A DNA stretch of 64,000 bases from Malus domestica (taxonomy: Eukaryota > Streptophyta > Magnoliopsida > Rosales > Rosaceae). The stretch covers positions 29,684,501 to 29,748,500 of the forward strand of contig NC_091664.1 of NCBI RefSeq assembly GCF_042453785.1, given 5' to 3'. Positions 50,187 through 61,059 of the stretch are shown one piece after another. The notes under the pieces are model-generated. The model saw nothing but the letters and a program-made list of their open reading frames with translations, did no database searches and was not told the origin of the DNA. A program made the position numbers and the translations under genes. Numbering within the stretch: the stretch's first letter is position 1; each line of letters starts with the position of its first letter.

Positions 50187-52066
50187 TTAGTACAAATTCA
50201 CATGGGGCTGCAAATCAAATATTCAACAAATTAGACAAATACAAAAAATGCAGAAATCAACGATAAAAACCTGCCGAGCTCAGTCCATTAGGATAAAGTT
50301 TTACCTCATATGCAGCAAGAGATTCATGATAGTAGGAATGGACAGTACTCGAGCTAACGGATGCATGCTTGTTGTCCTCGAACAATCTTCTTGATCTGTA
50401 GAGCTTAACAAACCAGGGATCATGGCTTTTCTGACCGTTGGGTTTGAACTGCGTAGATGAACGTTTCAGCACTTGATCCTCCATGGCAACTAGTGTTGCA
50501 TCCACTTCTGTTTGCTTGCTTCTATTCTTCAAGCTTCCTTCAGGCCTCTGCTTTGGTTCACTCTGTGACCTAGCTTTTGCCTTGGAAGATTTCGTGTTGG
50601 TCATGTAATTTGGCTTGAATGCGAAGTCCTCGTAGTCTGTGTCATCTTGGGGTTGATGAGCGAAAGAGTGTCTTCTTGGTTTTGGTTTGGATGCAGCAGG
50701 ATAATTCCAGGGACTATTTACTGTTGCAAAAGAGGATTCCTCGTAGTGATGCCGGTTTGAGATGGAAAGACGATCTGAATAGACTGTTGAGCAGCCATGC
50801 TCAAACCTCCCTGCAGCTTGTGAATGATTAAGGTGTCCACTCGTGCTTTTCGCAACTCTTTGAACATCATTCGGGTTCAAATCTATTGACTTCTGCATAA
50901 ACAAGACCACATTGTAAGCATGGTACATTTTTTGGACCACGATCACTTCATGTTTGGTTGCTATCAGAAAATGCTTTCTTGAGGAGCTCAGATTTCGAAA
51001 CCCGAGTGTTTGTATCAGGCTGAATTGGGTTTCTGATGCAAAATTCACTCGGGTTTCGGAAGCTAAGATCAAAACAAAAACTAGCACAGATAGTATGAAT
51101 AGGAAACATTTCGGACTGAAGGAGGAGACTTACCCTATGAACTCCACTGTCCTGAGGGTGGCCTCTTCGAATGATCAGCTGCTTTTTATTAGCTCTCTGT
51201 GCTTCTTCCACCATCTGAATTCGCTTAAACCGCGCTCTAACCTGGATCGCCATCAACGCCTGCATCTGCATTATCGTAGCAGTTGTTTGTTTCCTCACAA
51301 TGTGACCTCTTATGAGTGCTTGTAACTTCACCAAACCCTTCAAGGCATGTAAAGCCTTCCTTGCCTGAAAACAACATAACCAATATGACTACCAAAATAA
51401 ATAGATTTGGAGTTAAGAATCTTATGTTGGAAAATATTAGTATTTTAGGTTTGTTTTATTGTTTGGTTTTCTTGTGGGTTTAGGCTTTCGAGTCAATAAT
51501 ATTTTCCATTGTTTGTACGTTCGTTAGCGTACTCTCTGATGTTCACAACTTTTTATGACATGTTTACTAATATGTTATTGCATGAGGAAGAATTGAATTC
51601 ACGAGGAGTCAGAATCCGGAATTCCCATTAAAGATGCTTACTAAATCATCTAGAATCGGATTTTGAATGATACTGAAAATAATCGTTTACGGATTCGTGA
51701 ACATGTTGTAGAGTTTTGGATGGAAATTCGTACCAAATGCGAACGGAAGGCAGCTTGAATCCTTGTGGCAGCAGCATTTTCGACATCTCTTGGTGCCACG
51801 GCATGATTCTTCTGAACTTTCAGTGACAACTTAGAGATGTCAATTGAATCAACAGATCTTGTAACCCTGTGGGACGCCTCTTTGCCTGCCAACTTTCCAA
51901 AGCTCCACCTTCTCTTCACTTTCGGCGTCCCTGGCCGGTTCACCGACGGCCTGGCAGAAGCGGTAGATGAAGACTCATTCGAAACCTTAGTTTTCGGGGC
52001 ATCGTTAATCTTTTTTTCTTGCTTTCCAACCAAGAACTTTATGATCCATCTGCTTGCCTTCCCCAT
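50187..52066 (-). CDS. IQD calmodulin-binding protein, 390 aa, 4 exons
   Basis: Exons in gene order: 52066-51734, 51364-51134, 50892-50305, 50207-50187; 1173 nt. The start is the conserved [14 protein letters not shown] (a Met two codons upstream is less likely). The IQ67 region follows: [20 protein letters not shown], then [19 protein letters not shown], then [16 protein letters not shown]. It has an IQxxxRxxxxR-type motif and is split by the invariant phase-0 intron after AFRSHL. The last exon is 21 nt and gives PHVNLY plus stop after SLAAYE, matching the usual IQD C-terminal signature. IQD proteins are microtubule- or nucleus-associated scaffolds that bind calmodulin. A genomic read-through of exon 3 would instead end in [15 protein letters not shown], without the signature. 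Confidence 0.92.
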
Positions 52067-52772
52067 CTTCAACTGTCACTAAAAGTTTATAGCACCACAG
52101 GAAAAATAGTGTTACACTTCATACGGAGGAGTATATATATACATATACATGTACATACATACACATATACATATATATATATGTGTGTGTGTGTATAATG
52201 ATCTTACTTGTGTAAATAAAATATGATTAAGATTAGTTGACTGTGTGGATGGTTGGTATATTAAAAACAACCGTCAACAGTCTGCATGGCTTTTTCTCAA
52301 AGTGCTTTTCCGGCATGGTCATTTTTTGCTGAATATTTAATCACTTTGGCCAGCAGAGGTTTATCTGAGAAAGCCATTTGCCACCCTCATATGGATAGGC
52401 AAAGATTCCTAATTTCCTCCCTTGTTAAAGTAATAAAAATGTCAACTGCTTAGAATTTGGTTTTTTTGGAGGAGGCTGCATCAAATCGAGGCATCAATGG
52501 ACTTATTAATCCCTTATTTCCTCTAACCAATCACATTTTTATAAACTTCAAAATTTGGATCTCAGAGAAAATGATAACTACACGGCTTTTTTCTCTCCCT
52601 CACATCTATGTTTAATCATGTCTATTGTTTTCATTTGATTTATTCAATCCAACAGCTAAAAATAAAAAAGATAGGAGAGACATGTATGTAGGAGGAAAAA
52701 AAATGGTGTGTGATCAAATTTCGATTTAATATTTCACGGGTCCTTTGTTAGTTCATGATTTTTCAGATCTTC
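52067..52772. other. Promoter region of IQD gene; TA/CA microsatellite
   Basis: A mixed (TA)n/(CATA)n/(TG)n stretch lies at 52131-52196, about 65-130 bp upstream of the IQD start codon. The rest is AT-rich with no gene. Confidence 0.5.
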
Positions 52773-52775
52773 TAA

Positions 52776-52997
52776 GGGCCCGTTTTGAGATTGTTTGACA
52801 ACCAAAAACACTTATAACTCGTTTGACAGTTTAAAAGTTAGAAGCACCTTAGGGCTATATAAGCACTTTCTAAAGAAGCACCCGTCAAATACTTCTTCAA
52901 GGAGCACTTCCAAGTTCTTTAGCAAGAAACACCATGATTTTGATACTAAAAAAAAACGAGCATAAGTGCTTCTTACAAAAGCAATCTCAACGAGTCC
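52776..52997. mobile_element. Tourist-like MITE, 222 bp, TAA duplication
   Basis: The left end GGGCCCGTTTTGAGATTG is mirrored by CAATCTCAACGAGTCC at the right (two or three differences). A TAA direct repeat flanks it (52773-52775 and 52998-53000). Inner 'AAGCACTT'/'AGTGCTT' words are typical of this MITE type. Superfamily PIF/Harbinger is inferred. Confidence 0.65.
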
Positions 52998-53000
52998 TAA

Positions 53001-53628
53001 ATCCCATTAGGCTGTCATCCCCATCAGGGCCGTCGTTGATTGCTTACCGAACCGGCCATTGCAGCATTGCTAACATAACACCTTACACAATCTTAAAAGA
53101 CTTGGAACTTGCACAGAAAGTTTCTAATGCGTTCAATACAGATCATGAAATCATGCAAACATGTAAAACTCAACAATTTAGGTCAAAATACTAAACTTAT
53201 CCGACATTGAATTTCCGAAAGCATTCAAACAGATTATTGCTAATAACCAAGACCGAAGCACTAGATCTAATTCCGCAATACCATTTCATCGCTTCCTCAC
53301 CAACACGCTGACTTCGTGAATTCAAATACTAGCTCTCTTCTGACTTCAGTAAGTGCTGGTTGTCTGATAACAAACGATCTCCTACCTCGCAAGCATAACG
53401 CCATCTGCATAAGAAACATGAAATCATATCAAACGAGAAAAGAAATGAAAACTGGCAAAACTAAGCGAGCAGAGACATGGAACCTAGTGAATGCCGCATG
53501 GCTTTTCTTTCTACAGGCTAAGTCTCAAGCTTATTTAAAAAACGCAGATTGTTTTGGTGCGCGTGAGAGGTAAACTATTTCAAAGCTAGATTCACAACTT
53601 ATCAATCAAATCTCCGAAAAGAAGTTAT
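53001..53628. other. Spacer, probably downstream of the mL40-like gene
   Basis: Open frames on the plus strand (52934-53573) are short and lack family similarity. No gene is called. Confidence 0.4.
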
Positions 53629-53644
53629 CATCCCAGAAGTGAAA

Positions 53645-53789
53645 AAAAAGGTCGTACCCAGTGCACAAGGCTCCCGCTTTACTCAGGGTCTGGGAGAGGT
53701 GAATGTCGGCTAGCCTTACCCCCATTTATGAAGAGGCTGCTCCCAAGTCTCGAACCCGAGACCTACCGCTCATGGGCGAAGGCACTTGC
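53645..53789 (-). mobile_element. Au-type SINE with 16-bp perfect target duplication
   Basis: On the minus strand it runs from GGCAAGTGCCTTCGCCCATG, through TCTCGGGTTCGAGACTTGGG (box B), to GTGCACTGGGTACGACC followed by a T-run. That is the Au SINE signature (GCACTGGGTACG-CC-poly T). Direct repeats CATCCCAGAAGTGAAA (53629-53644 and 53790-53805) flank it exactly. It lies 78 bp past the stop codon of the mL40-like gene, in its sense orientation, so it is probably within that gene's 3'UTR. Confidence 0.88.
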
Positions 53790-53867
53790 CATCCCAGAAG
53801 TGAAAGAAAAAAAAAATTAGCAGGGAAGTAAACTATTAGGAGCCAAAAGAAAAAAATCAACCTCCAG

Positions 53868-54605
53868 TTATCTGAGCTTCTCCTTCGCACTGCTCTTTCT
53901 TGCAGCTTCCTTAACTTTCTCAATATAACCTTCAATCGGAGGAGTCAGAGTTGCCATGAACCGGTTTACTGGGAACGGGGTAAGATCTGGAACCAATGCT
54001 GCTGCTTTCAAATGTTCAGGCAATGCCTCAATCGCCTCCTTCTTCAACCGCAACAGTGTGGACTCTGCTGCCTGCCTTGCACGGTGATGCCTCATCAAGA
54101 CCCTGCTATACTCCTTTGCAAGCTTTCTACCGTCTTCAACAGTCAGGTTATATTTTGGTATCTTCTCCACATCAACCAAACCTAGTGATATCAAATCCAA
54201 ACCAGGTGTTCCAATAATTGTTGGTTTTTCTGGGATTCCCAATTTTCCCTTATCTTTCTTCAGCATCTCAATCTCACGCTGTCGCTCTTTGCTAATAAGT
54301 CCCATCTTCTCTCGCATTATTTCACGTTTTCTCAGTACTGGTGGTAACCACCTAACAGGTGTCGGGGCATTTAAGCATGAATCATATAACTTTTCCGCCG
54401 GACTTATGTGACCTCCTCCACCTTTAGCAGCAGGGGCTGCACTACCCCTTTTCACAGTGATCTTTGACCGCTTCAGTGGTCCTGCAGCTTTTGTCTTTGA
54501 TTTACCCTTTGCCGTCCCACTTACAGAGCATCTCTGAAGAAAGTTATGGCTTGAAGAAGACTCAATGAAAGACGTCACAGGTTTAATCTTTAAGATTCGT
54601 ATCAT
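53868..54605 (-). CDS. Probable mitochondrial ribosomal protein, mL40-like, 245 aa
   Basis: The coding sequence starts MIRILKIKPVTSFIESS at 54605, just after an acceptor (GTTTCAG|AAAATG). The frame is open for another 40 codons upstream, but that part is probably a 5'UTR intron. The basic, Ser-rich first ~40 residues look like a mitochondrial presequence. The body is strongly basic and helical: RWLPPVLRKREIMREKMG, then LISKERQREIEMLKKDKGK, then KLAKEYSRVLMRHHRARQAA. It ends FPVNRFMATLTPPIEGYIEK. I recall a plant family of about 250 residues annotated as mitoribosomal mL40 (MRP-L28 domain); the match is from memory, so the exact name is uncertain. A coding role in organelle translation is plausible. 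An Au SINE follows the stop codon. Confidence 0.72.
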   Translation of the reverse strand: MIRILKIKPVTSFIESSSSHNFLQRCSVSGTAKGKSKTKAAGPLKRSKITVKRGSAAPAAKGGGGHISPAEKLYDSCLNAPTPVRWLPPVLRKREIMREKMGLISKERQREIEMLKKDKGKLGIPEKPTIIGTPGLDLISLGLVDVEKIPKYNLTVEDGRKLAKEYSRVLMRHHRARQAAESTLLRLKKEAIEALPEHLKAAALVPDLTPFPVNRFMATLTPPIEGYIEKVKEAARKSSAKEKLR

Positions 54606-54608
54606 TTT

Positions 54609-55774
54609 CTGAAACCCACTAAGCTCTTCAGCAGGATACAGTGAATGTCTTGCTTCTACAATTAACTTAAATTGCCTGTCACTATGGTAAACCAAGAAAC
54701 AGATTATCAAAGGACGAAAGAACATTATTCACACATTTCACCAAATCCAACTGCCCACATGAAAAACCGATATTACAGACAGAAAAAGAGACAAACAAGA
54801 AGTACCATTGTTACTCAACTTAACTAAGTTTTCTATTCCCGAATCGAAAGAAAAAAACTAAGACTTCACTTAAACTTTACTTAGCTCTGAATACAACACT
54901 AGCATACTCCTACTCATAAGATACGGAAAGATCTAACTTCAGATTCAAACTTTCAATCGAAAGTCCCATTACGTAACATTACAAAAATTTGCATTTGTTA
55001 GAAAACACAAAGCAACTCCCGCCTGTGTAAGTTTATCTTACATTACCGGTCCTAAGCCCGGATAAAGGAGGAGGGGGTGGTCGTCAGGTAGTCGACAGTC
55101 AGCACTCCCATCTTACATCGAATCCTTATGATAATGAATCCTGAACGAAATTGCGCTAACCGAGCGCAATGGCGTTCTAGGATTCATATAGTCGACCCCC
55201 ACTTAGTGGGAAAAGGCTTTGTTGTTGTTGTTAGAAAACACAAATCAATTAGTTTACAAACTCCATTTCTTGTTTCTAAAGACTAAAGTTTGACAGTATT
55301 GTGCTCAAAATTTACAAATTCAACAGCCAAATACAAATATTCGGGATCGAATTTAAGCAGAATTTGAACTAGGGAAACATCTAGCTACAATGAAACTACT
55401 TCTATATGCTTAAATTCTAAAATACAAACCATCTAAAGATTCACACCTTTTTTTTTCCTTCTCATTCCCAATTTTTAAAACCTAATTAATAATCACAGGC
55501 TAACATTGCATCTTCAAAAGGGAGAAGAACAAAAATCCCCAATCTTTCTTTGTCAAACGCTTAGAGAATTACACATTAAATAAACCCAGAAAAAAAAAAT
55601 TGAAACTGCAACCCGGAAATGCAATGAAACTAAAACAATCTGTAACTCAAATTACAGGAAATAAATCTCAAAAAAAAAAATTGATCTTTTCAACCATCAG
55701 AACTAAACCTTTGATCCATTCAAACTCAGTATTAAAATCAAATATACGAAGAAAAGGGGAGAGAGAGGACGTAC
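54609..55774 (-). other. Putative 5'UTR intron of the mL40-like gene
   Basis: A donor AAGCTG|GTACGT at 55774 and the acceptor TTTCAG at 54611-54609 delimit a 1.17-kb leader intron. The first exon would then lie at about 55775-55850 (GC-richer, GAGAGAG-containing). The intron hosts the retroposon at 55016-55229. Confidence 0.6.
55016..55229 (+). mobile_element. Non-autonomous retroposon with RTE-LINE 3' tail, 214 bp
   Basis: It begins CTCCCGCCTGTGTAAG and has CCCGGATAAAGGAGGAG, GTAGTCGACAGTCAGCACTC and GCGCTAACCGAGCGCAATGG. Its 3' end (TTCATATAGTCGACCCCCAC, then TTAGTGGG and TTTGTTGTTGTT) matches the RTE LINE remnant at 33256-33474. Flanks GTTAGAAAACACAAAGCAA (54997-55015) and GTTAGAAAACACAAATCAA (55230-55248) are a 19-bp target duplication with one difference. 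It is complete, short and non-coding. It probably uses RTE enzymes for copying. Confidence 0.82.
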
Positions 55775-55850
55775 CAGCTTGCTCGACTGTGTAGCGCCGG
55801 ACCGAGGAGTGAGAGAGGAGGAGAGAGAAAGGAAGAAAAGGGTTCGAAGG

Positions 55851-57475
55851 TTTAAAGCGAATGATGAGAAATGATAAACGGGTGTTGGGCTTACGGGTTA
55901 GAGTATGGGTGGGTTCAAGTTGGGCTTGGCCTGCTTATGTATGATGGTCTTCTCCAAATAGGCCTCACATATGGGCCCAAAGGTAGGTGGAGCACAAAAC
56001 TAGAAAACGAAGTTTTTGTTTCTCAAGGTTTAATCCCTTAATTAATAGGTATATTTGCGAGTGCTTCTAAAATTGCTAAAAACAGTTTTTACCAACTTAA
56101 GACACTTAGTATTACGATATAGTGATATTTTTTATCACTTATAAGTGAGAAGTCTTATGTACAATTCTTGTCAAAAACGAATTTGAATCATATTATTAAT
56201 AGTCAATTATGAGGCTTAGTTCACCATGTTCCCCCTTAATGTGAATAATATCGTTTGCTAAAAAAAATGCTTAAGAATACGTTTGGAAATATAATTTTAA
56301 AAATCTTGTTCGTCTTAAAAAAAAATTTTAATAAAAGTTTTAACAAAAAAACTCTTATAAACAAAAATGCTTCCAAACGAAACACATTAATTTGATCCAA
56401 ATTGGAAATTAGTTGCCACAAGTTGAAGAAATTTTGCATATAACTGAATAATATTACTTTATATTTACATCTCTTATCACATTAGAATTACACACTGGTT
56501 AGCTTTCAATTCGTCTATGACCATCAAATAAATGTGAATAAATATGAATGGATATATATCAGTATCTCAAGAATTACCACTGCTTAGCTTTCAATCTGCG
56601 TATGACCAATTACATCTCTAATAAAATGACCTTTCGTATGAATATCTTTCGTTGCCATATAAAAAATAGATTTGAATGGATATATATCAGTTACAAATAA
56701 GAATCTCTCCACTTATTGAGAACAGTTGTCTGTTAATCAATTAGCATAAGCATGCTTAGTGAATTAAAAAAAACATGAACTCTAATAATGAGCAATTTAA
56801 TTATGTGGTTTGGTCTATAATTTATGAGTGCTTGACTTTATTTCATCAACTGTGTTCTTCTCACATGGAACAAGTACCTGTATATTCTTCGATGAAATAA
56901 TGTTTTTACCTGATGCAAGATCATGCGAGTTTAAATCTTCTACGCTCAAAATTTTTTTGACCTTTCTGTACTCTATTAAGCGAGATTTAAATGAATGATT
57001 AGGTGTCAACAAATGAGATAAGTTGAAGAGAGACCACATAAAGTTTTTGGTGCAGAAGATTTAGGGTTTAGGCCAAGCATCATTTAACTATTTTTTAAAC
57101 TAACTACATATAACAACATATTATGGTTTTAAGAACTCAAAGGATATTAATAAATAACGTGGCTATTACCTCTTCACCCACGCCAAATAAAAATAAATAG
57201 TTATTCAAACATCATACGTAGTTCATAGTTGAAAGAGAGACAATAAACTTGTAGTTTAAGTGATTAAAAGTATATATTTTGCACTATAAATTTTGAGTTT
57301 GAATTCTTCTTACTTAAAAGAGAGAAGAAGATTTTCAGGACAATTTTTTATTCGGGCAAATGAGATCTTACAACAGGGATGTTGGAAAATTACTTATTCA
57401 CAACGACGTCGTTTTGAGTCTCCTTGCTTCACCGTCCAATTCCGTTTGTTAATTTTACTTTCGATTTCATCGTCT
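55851..57475. other. AT-rich spacer
   Basis: Besides the SINE at 56112-56267 no gene is seen. Two related short words (AGCTTTCAATTCGTCTATGACC and AGCTTTCAATCTGCGTATGACC types) at about 56500 and 56586 indicate a worn ~85-bp duplication. Confidence 0.45.
56112..56267 (+). mobile_element. tRNA-derived SINE, copy 4
   Basis: TTACGATATAGTGATATT, CTTATAAGTGAGAAGTCTTA, then CGAATTTGAATCATATTATT and AATGTGAATAATATCGTTTG with a tail CTAAAAAAA correspond in order to copies 1-3. This is the most diverged near-complete copy; box B is eroded. Confidence 0.62.
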
Positions 57476-57485
57476 TTCATTGTTT

Positions 57486-57982
57486 GAGTAAACTGTCGAT
57501 TTGCTCCCTGAACTATCACCCAACTTTCAATTTCCCCCCTGAACTTTTTAATTGGAAAATTAAGGACTTAAACTAATTTTTTTTGGCCAATTTCCCCCTA
57601 CAGTTAGTTTTTCATAGATTTCATCCAAATTAACGTTAACTCTTATCATGTGCAAACCACGTAACTCTCATTTGTGGACAAAAGTGTCATTTCACTAGAC
57701 CTTTAAATACAAAAGCTATAGAATCACACATATTTGCATAGGTTTATATTTTAGAAATCTAAGGTTTTCAATTATTTTAAAGAATGAAGCGACCGAACTA
57801 CCCACACATGTTGTGCATATGCTTCCATTTAACAAAAATTTGGATGGAATGAATGAAAAATTGACAGCAAGGGGCAAATCGGCCAAAAAAATTAGTTTAA
57901 GTCCTTAATTTTCCAATTAAAAAGTTCAGGGGGGAAATCGAAAGTTGGGTGATAGTTCAGGGGGCAAATCGGCAGTATACTC
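57486..57982. mobile_element. Mutator-like MITE, 497 bp, long inverted ends
   Basis: About 115 bp at each end form an inverted repeat: left GAGTAAACTGTCGATTTGC, TCCCTGAACTATCACCC and AACTTTTTAATTGGAAAATT; right is the mirror ending GGCAGTATACTC. A perfect 10-bp target duplication TTCATTGTTT (57476-57485 and 57983-57992) flanks it. Long ends and 9-11-bp duplications are the pattern of MULE-derived MITEs. No transposase is inside. Confidence 0.9.
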
Positions 57983-58064
57983 TTCATTGTTTTCCTCTAA
58001 CCATACCTATAGCCTTAAAAAAGCACTTCCAACTGTTTTTTCTGTATCACTTAGATTTTTAATA

Positions 58065-58184
58065 GGGAATTGTTATTGACACTCGAAATTTCTCATTATA
58101 CACTCCAACTTTCTATATTTAGAAAGAAAAATACACTTGTGAGGAGTGTATAATAAGATTTTTGGAGTGTCAATAACACTTCTC
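58065..58184. mobile_element. 120-bp MITE, copy 2 of the family at 43654
   Basis: It begins GGGAATTGTTATTGACACTC and ends GGAGTGTCAATAACACTTCTC-like. It shares CACTCCAACTTTCTATATT and AGAAAGAAAAATACACTTGT with the 43654 copy. The flanks TTTTAATA/ATTTAATA are an 8-bp duplication with one difference. Confidence 0.72.
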
Positions 58185-58918
58185 ATTTAATAAAAAATTT
58201 ACCATGTTTCTAATCAAATCATTTTAACAAAAGCCCTTGCCAAATGGAACACATTAAGTTGATCTAAATTAATTAATTGGAAATTAATAAACTAGCAAAC
58301 TAGCTATTATGAATGACTGGATTTATCGTTTTTTATATTCATACATCACCAACTACACAAAAGAACCTCTCTAGTTGATAAGAACATGTGTCAATTCATT
58401 TAATTAGCATAATCCCCTGCTTATTGAATTCATAAACATAAACCCTACTTGTGAGCAAATCAATGATATGGTTTGGTTTATAATATAATATATAAAGCAT
58501 CCGCCGAATAATTCAAATCGAAGCAATTGAAAGTTCGACTCGGGCCTATAATTTATGAGTGTTTGACTTACAATTTCGTTAACTTCTCGTTGTTTTCTTC
58601 TATATTCTTAGGATTAAGCCAACCATGTTAGACAAAATAATATATCTCCTAGTGACGCGAGGATCATGCATGACTGCATGTAACTTAACATCATTAAACT
58701 ATATTTTTAGAAAAGATTTAATATTGACTATGGTTTTGTAACAACTCAAGGATATGAATTTAGCTATTTCATGTTCAACCACCCCAAATATTAATTTAAC
58801 TCGAGGATATTAACTTGACCTAACTTCTCACGATGCAAGCTGATTGTATTCGTGTTACACAATGTCATGCTCTTTAACTTAATCAAATAAAAATAGTATC
58901 GCATGATTGGTTTTAGGC

Positions 58919-59428
58919 AAGGTCTAAAATATCGATATTATCCCGATATTTCCATCGAAATTTCCGTGTTTTTGGACTACCGATATTTCCGATATTATCG
59001 ATATTTTAGACCTTGATAGGAACTCTATGTGGTACTAAGTCACTCATGTATTTTACCATGTAATGTATAAAGTGTAAAATATTGTACTAATTCATTATAT
59101 ATAAATGATTATGGCATGTTTAAACTTCTTTCATTAATTACTGCATATTTTTTACACTCACAATATTTGCCAGCTCGCTATATAATCAACTTAAATCAGT
59201 TAAATCTATCATGCAATGCATTTCCTTCCAATTTTTTGTGATAAACTAATAGATAATTGACTAAATAAACATTCTGCAAAGTTTCAATAAAAATTTCCAT
59301 GTTTTTCTTACAATTTCTGTGGTTTTTATTCAATTTTTATCGATATCGATAATATCCCGATATTTCCATCGAAATTTCCGTGTTTTTGGACTACCTATAT
59401 TTCTGATATCATCGATATTTTAGACCTT
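58919..59428. mobile_element. 510-bp element with composite palindromic ends, 10-bp target duplication
   Basis: The element starts AAGGTCTAAAATATCGATA and ends ATCGATATTTTAGACCTT. A perfect 10-bp repeat GGTTTTAGGC (58909-58918, 59429-59438) flanks it. The left ~95 bp is itself a near-palindrome closing with ATCGATATTTTAGACCTT, and the same ~90-bp module recurs at the right end as a direct copy. The interior is AT-rich and non-coding. MULE-like origin is inferred from the duplication length. Confidence 0.78.
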
Positions 59429-60915
59429 GGTTTTAGGCACAATTATATTTGTGTCTTGTTTCTATATTTCTCATTAAAAAAAGAAGAAGAATATGCACAT
59501 TTTCAACTTTTGTGCGTGCAAAATTTTTCAAGCATAAGAAAACTAATACAACAACAACAAAGTTTTATTTCACATATTAGCTTAATGAATCTGAAAATGC
59601 CATTGCGATAGATTTTTTTAAAGGTTTTTTTTTTCTCTGTAAGTATACATCTTAACCCTGATAAGTGGCCATGTGGAAAAGTGCGAACCACAGCTCACTA
59701 AAGAAAAAATCGGAGGTCCTGAATTCGATACTTTGTAAGCTGTGGATCAATGAAATTCTCAACTAACCTCCTCTGAATCTAAAAATGGTGAATAATTGTG
59801 ATTCGTCACCAGTTATTTGCTTTTCAAAGGGAAAAAAAAAATGAAAGTACACATAATACATCTTTATCCATATGTTGACATCTTCCTTTTGTTTTTGCTT
59901 AATCCTTTGGAAAATGTCTTCCTCGGTTTCTTTCTTCTATAGTTTGTGGCCATTATTTAATTAAGAGACGGCTTTAATGATAATGAAGGGGAAATGTTGA
60001 CTTTGGGGGAGCTCAAAACAACTTCTTTCCACATGTCACTCCTCTAGAATTACAACTGCCCCTTTTGAATTTTGCACACCTTGTTGAATTTAGTACAAGT
60101 CTTTTGGAACTCTACAAAACGAAAAAAATAAACTTTAGTCAAGTTTAGTTAACATAACTTTTAGCAAAATATGATTGTGTTGTACAGGGATACATCTGCC
60201 ACTAAACTACAATCCTGAGTTATAAATATAATATAATTTTGCAGTACAACTATTAACGGATTCTAAATTTGATTGGCATCGAAGTGAATCAAAATCTTAT
60301 AATTATTAAAAATTTATATATCTTGTTGTGATACAAGTTACAACTACATATCAACGTCTTGAATTTGATTGGCACTCATTTATATCAACATCTTTAATTA
60401 CATAAAATTCTTGTAATTTATTGATTTTGTGATACAACTAAAAATCGACAAGTCTTGAATTTAATTGGCATCCGTTCGGATCAACATCTCATAATTACCA
60501 TACTCTATGGTTTTTTGTTGTCATCAAATGGTAGGATTTGAAAGGTGATTATCTCCATAAACAGATTAAAACCTGAATGATTCTTTGTTCTGGTAGTATC
60601 TAGTATGTGCTGACTTTGGGAAACCCTAGGTAGACCCAAAGAAATATCCGATTTTATTGAAGATAACTTTAACGTGGGCAATTGGCAACTACACACCCCC
60701 CTTTCACGTTTTTTTTTTTTTAATATTATGGAACCTTCTTCCAGTCGACAAACTAGGCCGCCATCGGAAGCTTCTCGTCTCCTTTGATACCTTCTCAAAT
60801 TTTCCATCTTAATCAATTATTAATTAAGCTCATAAGCCTGTTGATTTAATACATAAATAATCCTTTTAATTTTCTTTGTTTGGGTTCTAAGAAATCTTCG
60901 AAACCCTTCAAACTT
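59429..60915. other. Spacer upstream of the EGF-like gene
   Basis: AT-rich, with a worn ~85-bp tandem or dispersed pattern at 60240-60500 (TTGAATTTGATTGGCA and CGTTCGGATCAACATCTCATA types repeat three times). No gene is seen. The frames at 59503-60816 have no recognisable similarity. Confidence 0.45.
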
Positions 60916-60926
60916 TATATATATAG
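60916..60926 (+). promoter_or_regulatory. TATA box of EGF-like gene
   Basis: TATATATATAG about 140 bp upstream of the ATG at 61060. It predicts a start of transcription near 60950, just before CCTTCACATCTTCACA and a (CT)n leader. Confidence 0.55.
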
Positions 60927-60984
60927 AGAGAACCAAGCCTCGTTAGAAACAACCCTTCACATCTTCACATAAACCTCCCTCCCT

Positions 60985-60993
60985 CTCTCTCCC

Positions 60994-61041
<48 letters not shown>
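60985..61041 (+). repeat. (CT)n microsatellite in EGF-like gene leader
   Basis: CT repeats, interrupted near 60990-60998, run almost to the start codon at 61060. They probably lie within the 5'UTR. Confidence 0.85.
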
Positions 61042-61044
<3 letters not shown>

Positions 61045-61059
61045 AAAAAACTGATACAA

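Noticed and set aside
54606-54725. 40-codon upstream extension of the mL40-like protein
   Set aside because: A good acceptor site sits just before the chosen ATG, and the extension reads as intron.
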